From: Burkholderia pyrrocinia
GTDB lineage: Bacteria; Pseudomonadota; Gammaproteobacteria; Burkholderiales; Burkholderiaceae
NCBI RefSeq assembly: GCF_022809715.1
Contig: NZ_CP094459.1
Location: 372,001 to 436,000 of the forward strand
Reading direction: 5' to 3'
DNA: 64,000 nucleotides
The position numbers and the translations under genes are program-made. Positions within the stretch are counted from its first letter, which is position 1; each line of letters starts with the position of its first letter. Positions 59,901-64,000 of the stretch are shown here, in pieces. The notes below the pieces were generated by a model that made no database searches, was not told where the DNA came from, and worked only from the letters and a program-made list of their open reading frames with translations.

Positions 59901-62900
59901 ATGAACATGCAGAACACAATTGCCGCATTGCGCGGCGGGTTGCTTCAGCAGGACCGGCTGCTGAAGCTCGACACGCCGTTGGGGGCCAATGTCCTGACCG
60001 TGCAGCGGGTGGTCGGCCGTTCGCGCATCGGGCGCGCGTACGAGTTCACGCTCGACGTGCTGTCGACCGATAGCGATCTGGAACTCAAAAAGCTGATCGC
60101 GCAGCCCGTCACGTTGTGGATCCAGCAGAGCGACCGCAGTTACCGGCCGATCAACGGATACGTGCATACCGCGCGCCGGCTGGGCGCCGACGGCGGGCTC
60201 ACGACATATCAGCTCGCGTTCGCCGATTTCACCCATTTCCTGAAGTTCCGCCGCGATCAGCGGCTCTGGAACGACGCGACCGTCGACCAGATCATTTCCG
60301 ACGTGCTGAACAAGCATCCGCAAGCGCAGGGCCATTTCCGCTTCGCATTGTCGAAGCCGCTGCCGAACCGTTCGTACACGCGCCAGCACGACACCGACTG
60401 GCATTTCGTGCATCGGCTGATGGAGAACGAAGGGCTCTACTGCGCATGGCAGCAGGCCGACGACGGCAAGTCGCATACGCTCGTGATCACCGACAACCTG
60501 CAGGCGTTCGCGCCGCTGTCGCCGGAGGCCGTGCGCTTCTATCACGGCGGCGCGGCCAGCGAGGCCGACGCGTTCACGCAATGGTCGGGCACGCGTACGC
60601 TGCAGAGCGTGACGCGCACGACGCGCACGTTCGACTACAAGAATCCTTCGCAGCCGTCGAACCCGAAAGGCACGTCGCTGCCGACGATGGGCGGCCAGGG
60701 CGAGTTGCCCGATCAGCTCGAAGTCTACGAGTACACGGGCGCTTATACATACCTGGACCAGACGCGCGGCGACCATCTGACGAAGGTCAGGATGGAGGAA
60801 TGGGAGTCGCAGGCAAAGCGCTTCCATGGCGCGGGTGGCGTGCGCGCGATCGATGCGGGCCGGCGCTTCACGCTGGCCGACCATCCCGAGCACGATCGCG
60901 ATCCCGCTGATCAGCGCGAATTCGCCGCGATCGAGGTGGCGTGGTGGATCGAGAACAACCTGCCCGTCGCGAGCGACGGCGCGGACTTTCCATATAGTCT
61001 GCGCGAGGCATTGACGCAGGTGCAGGAGCGCTACGGCGCCGATCCCGCATTTCGCGTGCCGCACGAGGATGGCTCGACCGGCTTCTATCTCGTCGAAGTC
61101 GAAGCGCAACGCGCGAGCGTGCCGTATCGCAGCCCGTTCGAGCATCACAAGCCGGAGATGCATCTCGAGACGGCGATCGTCGTCGGGCCGCAGGGCGAGG
61201 AAGTCTATACGGACGCGTTGAACCGGATTCGCGTGCAGTTCGTGTGGGACCGCCTGAACCCGGGCAACGAGAACGCGTCGTGCTGGGTGCGCGTCGTGCA
61301 GTCGGATACGGGGGGCGGCTACGGCGGCGTGCACGTGCCGCGCATCGGCGAGGAAGTACTGATCGACTACGTCGGCGGCGACTGCGACCGCCCGCTCGCG
61401 GTCGGGCGCGTGTACAACGGCGCGAACCAGCCGCAGTGGCATACCGACGGGATCCTGTCCGGATATCGGTCGAAAGAGTATTCGGGCGGCGGCTACAACC
61501 AGCTCGTGATGGACGACGCGACCGGGCAGAACCGCGTGCAGCTGATGAGCAGCAGCGCGAACAGCCTGCTGCATCTCGGCTACATCATCGACCAGAGCGG
61601 CAATTCGCGCGGCGCGTATCTCGGCAGCGGGTTCGACCTGCGCTCGGATGCGTACGGCGCGGTGCGGGCGAGCCAGGGCCTGTACGTGACCACGCATCCG
61701 AAGGCGGCGAACAGCCAGCCGCTCGACGTGAAGGAGGCGCAACAGCAGCTCGTGACGGGCGAGAGCCTGGTCGAGGCGATGTCGGGCGTGAGCGAGCAGC
61801 ATCAGGCGGAAAGCCTGAAGGACGCGCAGGACACGATGCGCGCGTTCACGGACGCGACGCAGGACAGCGCATCGGGCAGCGCGTCCGGCGGACGCACGGC
61901 GGGCGGCGGCACGGGCAACGCGAACGCGTTCAAGGAACCGGTGATGCTGTTCGGCAGCCCGTCGGGAATCGGGATGTCGACGCAGCAGTCGGTGCATGTG
62001 GTCGCGAACGATCACGTGAACGTCGCGAGCGGGCAGAGCGTGCACGTTGCGGCGGGCAAGTCGCTGATCGGCAGCATCGGGCAGAAGCTGAGCCTGTTCG
62101 TGCAGAACGCGGGGATGAAGCTGTTCGCGGGCAAGGGCAAGGTCGAGATCCAGGCGCAGTCGGACAACGTCGAGGTGACCGCGCAGAAGGCGGTGAAGAT
62201 CGTGTCGGCGACCGACCGGATTGAAATCGCGGCCGATCAGGGAATCTTGCTGACGAGCGGCGGCGGGTATATCCGCATTCAAGGCGGGAACATCGAGATT
62301 CACACGCCGGGTGCGGTGGATGTGAAGGGCGCGTCGCATACGTTCGCTGGGCCGGCGAGCATGGGGTATCCGTTGCCGAGCCCGCGGCCCGATCAGCCGG
62401 GGCAACTGGAGTTGTTTCACAAGTACGTGAACGGCGAGGCCGTGAAGGGCGGGTTGTTCACGGTGAAAGACGTGAACGGCGCGGTGCTGAAGAAGGGTGC
62501 GCTCGACAACAGCGGCTACACGGTCGTGAGCGGGCTGCCGCCCGGTGCGGTGCGTGTCGAGTTCGGCAAGGACCCGCGCGAGTCGGATCAGCCGGCGAAC
62601 TACTTCAAGCAGGCGAAGTGGCCGGCGGAGCCCGTCGAGCCGTCGCCGGAAGCGGCGCAGGCCACGGCGACTGGGCAGCTTGCCAGCCAGTTGCAGGGGA
62701 TGACGCCTGCAGCGGCAACGGCTGCCATGGGGCTCGTGAGCGGCGGTGGCGCAGGTGCTGCGCTGGGCGGGCTGGCGAGTTCCGCGTTGCCGGCTGCGGC
62801 GACTGCGCTGGGTGGGGCGGGCGTGGCGTCTGCGTTGCAGACGGCTTCGAGCCTGAGCGGTGCCGCGAAGCAGGTGGCCGGGATGGTGCAGGCTGCACGG

Positions 62901-63080
62901 CAAGGCGGGCTCGCGGCGCTGGCCGCGCCGGCGGCGAACGCAGCATCCGGGGCGCTGCAGGGCGCATTGCCCGGTGTCGCGGGGATTGCGGGCAAGGGCG
63001 CGACGACGGTGGCGTCAGCGGCCGGTGCGACTGGCATGAAGCTGCCGACGAGCGGGTTCGGCGGACCGCTGAAATCCTGA
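59901..63080 (+). CDS. vgrG: type VI secretion spike protein VgrG with C-terminal extension
   Basis: Trimeric spike of the T6SS. From ATG 59901 the protein has 1059 residues: gp27-like base (about 1-420, LLQQDRLLKLDTPLGANVLT), gp5 OB region (about 430-505, NRIRVQFVWDR, HVPRIGEEVLIDYVGGD), beta-helix region (about 640-820), a transthyretin-like domain (about 833-895, LFHKYVNGEAVKGGLFTVKD) and an Ala/Gly-rich tail (about 905-1059). AAAAGG lies upstream. ATG 59853 adds sixteen residues. TTR-type extensions can carry effectors or adaptors. No other T6SS structural genes are in the window, so this is likely an orphan VgrG island. Confidence 0.93.
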   Translation: MNMQNTIAALRGGLLQQDRLLKLDTPLGANVLTVQRVVGRSRIGRAYEFTLDVLSTDSDLELKKLIAQPVTLWIQQSDRSYRPINGYVHTARRLGADGGLTTYQLAFADFTHFLKFRRDQRLWNDATVDQIISDVLNKHPQAQGHFRFALSKPLPNRSYTRQHDTDWHFVHRLMENEGLYCAWQQADDGKSHTLVITDNLQAFAPLSPEAVRFYHGGAASEADAFTQWSGTRTLQSVTRTTRTFDYKNPSQPSNPKGTSLPTMGGQGELPDQLEVYEYTGAYTYLDQTRGDHLTKVRMEEWESQAKRFHGAGGVRAIDAGRRFTLADHPEHDRDPADQREFAAIEVAWWIENNLPVASDGADFPYSLREALTQVQERYGADPAFRVPHEDGSTGFYLVEVEAQRASVPYRSPFEHHKPEMHLETAIVVGPQGEEVYTDALNRIRVQFVWDRLNPGNENASCWVRVVQSDTGGGYGGVHVPRIGEEVLIDYVGGDCDRPLAVGRVYNGANQPQWHTDGILSGYRSKEYSGGGYNQLVMDDATGQNRVQLMSSSANSLLHLGYIIDQSGNSRGAYLGSGFDLRSDAYGAVRASQGLYVTTHPKAANSQPLDVKEAQQQLVTGESLVEAMSGVSEQHQAESLKDAQDTMRAFTDATQDSASGSASGGRTAGGGTGNANAFKEPVMLFGSPSGIGMSTQQSVHVVANDHVNVASGQSVHVAAGKSLIGSIGQKLSLFVQNAGMKLFAGKGKVEIQAQSDNVEVTAQKAVKIVSATDRIEIAADQGILLTSGGGYIRIQGGNIEIHTPGAVDVKGASHTFAGPASMGYPLPSPRPDQPGQLELFHKYVNGEAVKGGLFTVKDVNGAVLKKGALDNSGYTVVSGLPPGAVRVEFGKDPRESDQPANYFKQAKWPAEPVEPSPEAAQATATGQLASQLQGMTPAAATAAMGLVSGGGAGAALGGLASSALPAAATALGGAGVASALQTASSLSGAAKQVAGMVQAARQGGLAALAAPAANAASGALQGALPGVAGIAGKGATTVASAAGATGMKLPTSGFGGPLKS

Positions 63081-63137
63081 GAGGGCGGCGCGTCAGCCGT
63101 CAAGAACAACTAAATCGCGATTTGAACGAAAAACGAC

Positions 63138-64000
63138 ATGGCACAACAACTTCCACCGGGCGCCGAGAAGGAACAGGCTGTTTCCTGGCTCAGTGATATT
63201 TCGCCGAAGGATGTCGCGGCGGGGGGCGATCGCTTCAATCAGTGGTTGCTCCGCATCAGCGGCAATCACATTTCGTTCGAGGATCTCAAGACCGTTGCAA
63301 GCGCGGTACCGATCATCGGCAACCTGATGGCGTTTTACGATGCGGTGTGCGACATCGTGACGATCATCGAGAAGCGCAGCGCCAATTTGCTCGATTATCT
63401 CGGGCTTGCGATCAACCTGATCGGCGTTATTCCAGTTCCGCCGCCGCTGGCGTCGTTCCGCCTGTCGGCGCGGCCGCTGCTCGGGCTCGTGCGCAATCAG
63501 TTGCTGGTGTCGCGCGGCAATCTCGGCGCGGCGATCATTTCGGTGCTCGTCACGCACGTCAATGCCGCAGCCGCGACCGAAATCGAAAATTTCCTGAAGA
63601 CGCTGCAGGACGTTCTTGTCGAGCTGCTGAACGACTGCGCTGCGAAAGCGCAGGAATTGATGGTCGGGCTTGCGACCGGACTGGAACTCGCGCTCAAAGG
63701 ACAGCTTTTCGACAGCAGCGCAAACGTGCAGCGTACCAAGCAGATCGCGCGGAAGATGGACGATCGGTCCTGGTACAACCCGATGCTGGTGGTCGACGCG
63801 TTCGAGTACGGCTACGAAGGGTCGATCGCGCTGGGCAAGGACGTCGGGAACGCGACGGCCGGGGCTGCCGCAAAGCTCGCGCCGGATTCGTGGCTGCAAC
63901 CGTTCCGCGATATCGTTACGTTCCTGAAGACCGAGGCACCGAAGGTCGCGAAGGCGATCCGCGATCTGAACGGCAGCGAAGAGGGCAAGATGCTGTGGCT
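63138..64000 (+). CDS. N-terminal part of a T6SS effector, probably Rhs-type (cut by window end)
   Basis: The frame is open for 287 codons to the window edge, with no stop. It starts MAQQLPPGAEKEQAVSWLSD. The N-terminal 170 residues are helical with hydrophobic stretches (TVASAVPIIGNLMAFYDAV; LLDYLGLAINLIGVIPVPPP), like the prePAAR/membrane-helix segments of Rhs and PAAR effectors, then SARPLLGLVRNQLL and charged helices. It lies 57 bases after vgrG on the same strand, the usual place of a cargo gene. Rhs repeats and the toxin tip would be beyond the window. The Rhs call is from overall resemblance, not a search. Confidence 0.65.
   Translation, partial: MAQQLPPGAEKEQAVSWLSDISPKDVAAGGDRFNQWLLRISGNHISFEDLKTVASAVPIIGNLMAFYDAVCDIVTIIEKRSANLLDYLGLAINLIGVIPVPPPLASFRLSARPLLGLVRNQLLVSRGNLGAAIISVLVTHVNAAAATEIENFLKTLQDVLVELLNDCAAKAQELMVGLATGLELALKGQLFDSSANVQRTKQIARKMDDRSWYNPMLVVDAFEYGYEGSIALGKDVGNATAGAAAKLAPDSWLQPFRDIVTFLKTEAPKVAKAIRDLNGSEEGKMLW

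Noticed and set aside
59877..62903. Very long minus-strand open frame opposite vgrG
   Set aside because: Arg/His/Leu-rich mirror of the vgrG codons with no domain; a shadow of the real gene.
62618..63196. Plus-strand frame bridging vgrG and the next gene
   Set aside because: Lies in another frame of the vgrG Ala/Gly tail and is Gly/Arg-rich; the ATG at 63138 in a different frame gives a far better protein.

Overview
The window is high-GC DNA with almost no unoccupied sequence. Its gene neighbourhoods (aroK-aroB-dgt, gltB-gltD, mlaFEDACB-ibaG-murA-his, tatABC-degQ-petABC-sspAB) and protein sequences are typical of the main chromosome of Burkholderia, most likely the B. cepacia complex. The genus call rests on recognised gene order and protein similarity from memory, not on a database search.

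Layout. 0-3 kb: shikimate genes aroK and aroB, then a dGTPase-like HD hydrolase. 3-8 kb: a complete glycerol-3-phosphate/glycerophosphodiester uptake operon, ugpBAECQ, closed by a bidirectional terminator shared with a convergent ompW-like porin gene. 9-10 kb: a single-copy transposase relative (RAYT/Y1 family) whose catalytic His and Tyr positions are substituted. 10-16.5 kb: glutamate synthase gltB-gltD with its own promoter candidate and terminator. 16.5-22 kb: a small membrane protein, an alanine:cation symporter coupled to a 2'-5' RNA ligase homologue, then minus-strand dadA and an MFS transporter. 22-25 kb: an SDR protein coupled to a fused ABC exporter/importer of the SbmA/YddA type. 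25-28.6 kb: a TPP riboswitch, a short leader ORF and thiO-thiS-thiG-thiE.

28.7-35 kb: the Mla lipid-asymmetry operon (mlaF, E, D, A, C, B), an ABC-2 exporter pair and ibaG. 35-44.2 kb: murA followed by hisG, D, C, B, marC, hisH, A, F, I, E. 44.2-48.9 kb: DUF4870, HIT, tatA, tatB, tatC, a convergent DegS/DegQ protease, and Nif3. 49-53.2 kb: cytochrome bc1 genes petA, B, C (the Rieske protein carries a twin-arginine signal and is a likely client of the nearby Tat genes), then sspA and sspB. 53.24 kb: tRNA-Thr(TGT).

53.3-55.3 kb is the accessory segment: a long perfect inverted repeat, a 233-residue protein made of two copies of a Cys/His domain, a toxin-tail-like fragment, a second fragment on the opposite strand, and a secreted four-cysteine protein. 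I read it as the scarred remains of two effector/immunity-type modules joined head to head. 55.3-59.5 kb: a LytTR response regulator with its histidine kinase, two uncharacterised genes and an amino-acid binding protein. 59.7-64 kb: a type VI secretion spike gene (vgrG) with a transthyretin-like C-terminal extension, followed by the N-terminal part of a probable Rhs-type effector that runs off the window.

No rRNA operon, CRISPR array or intact insertion sequence was seen.
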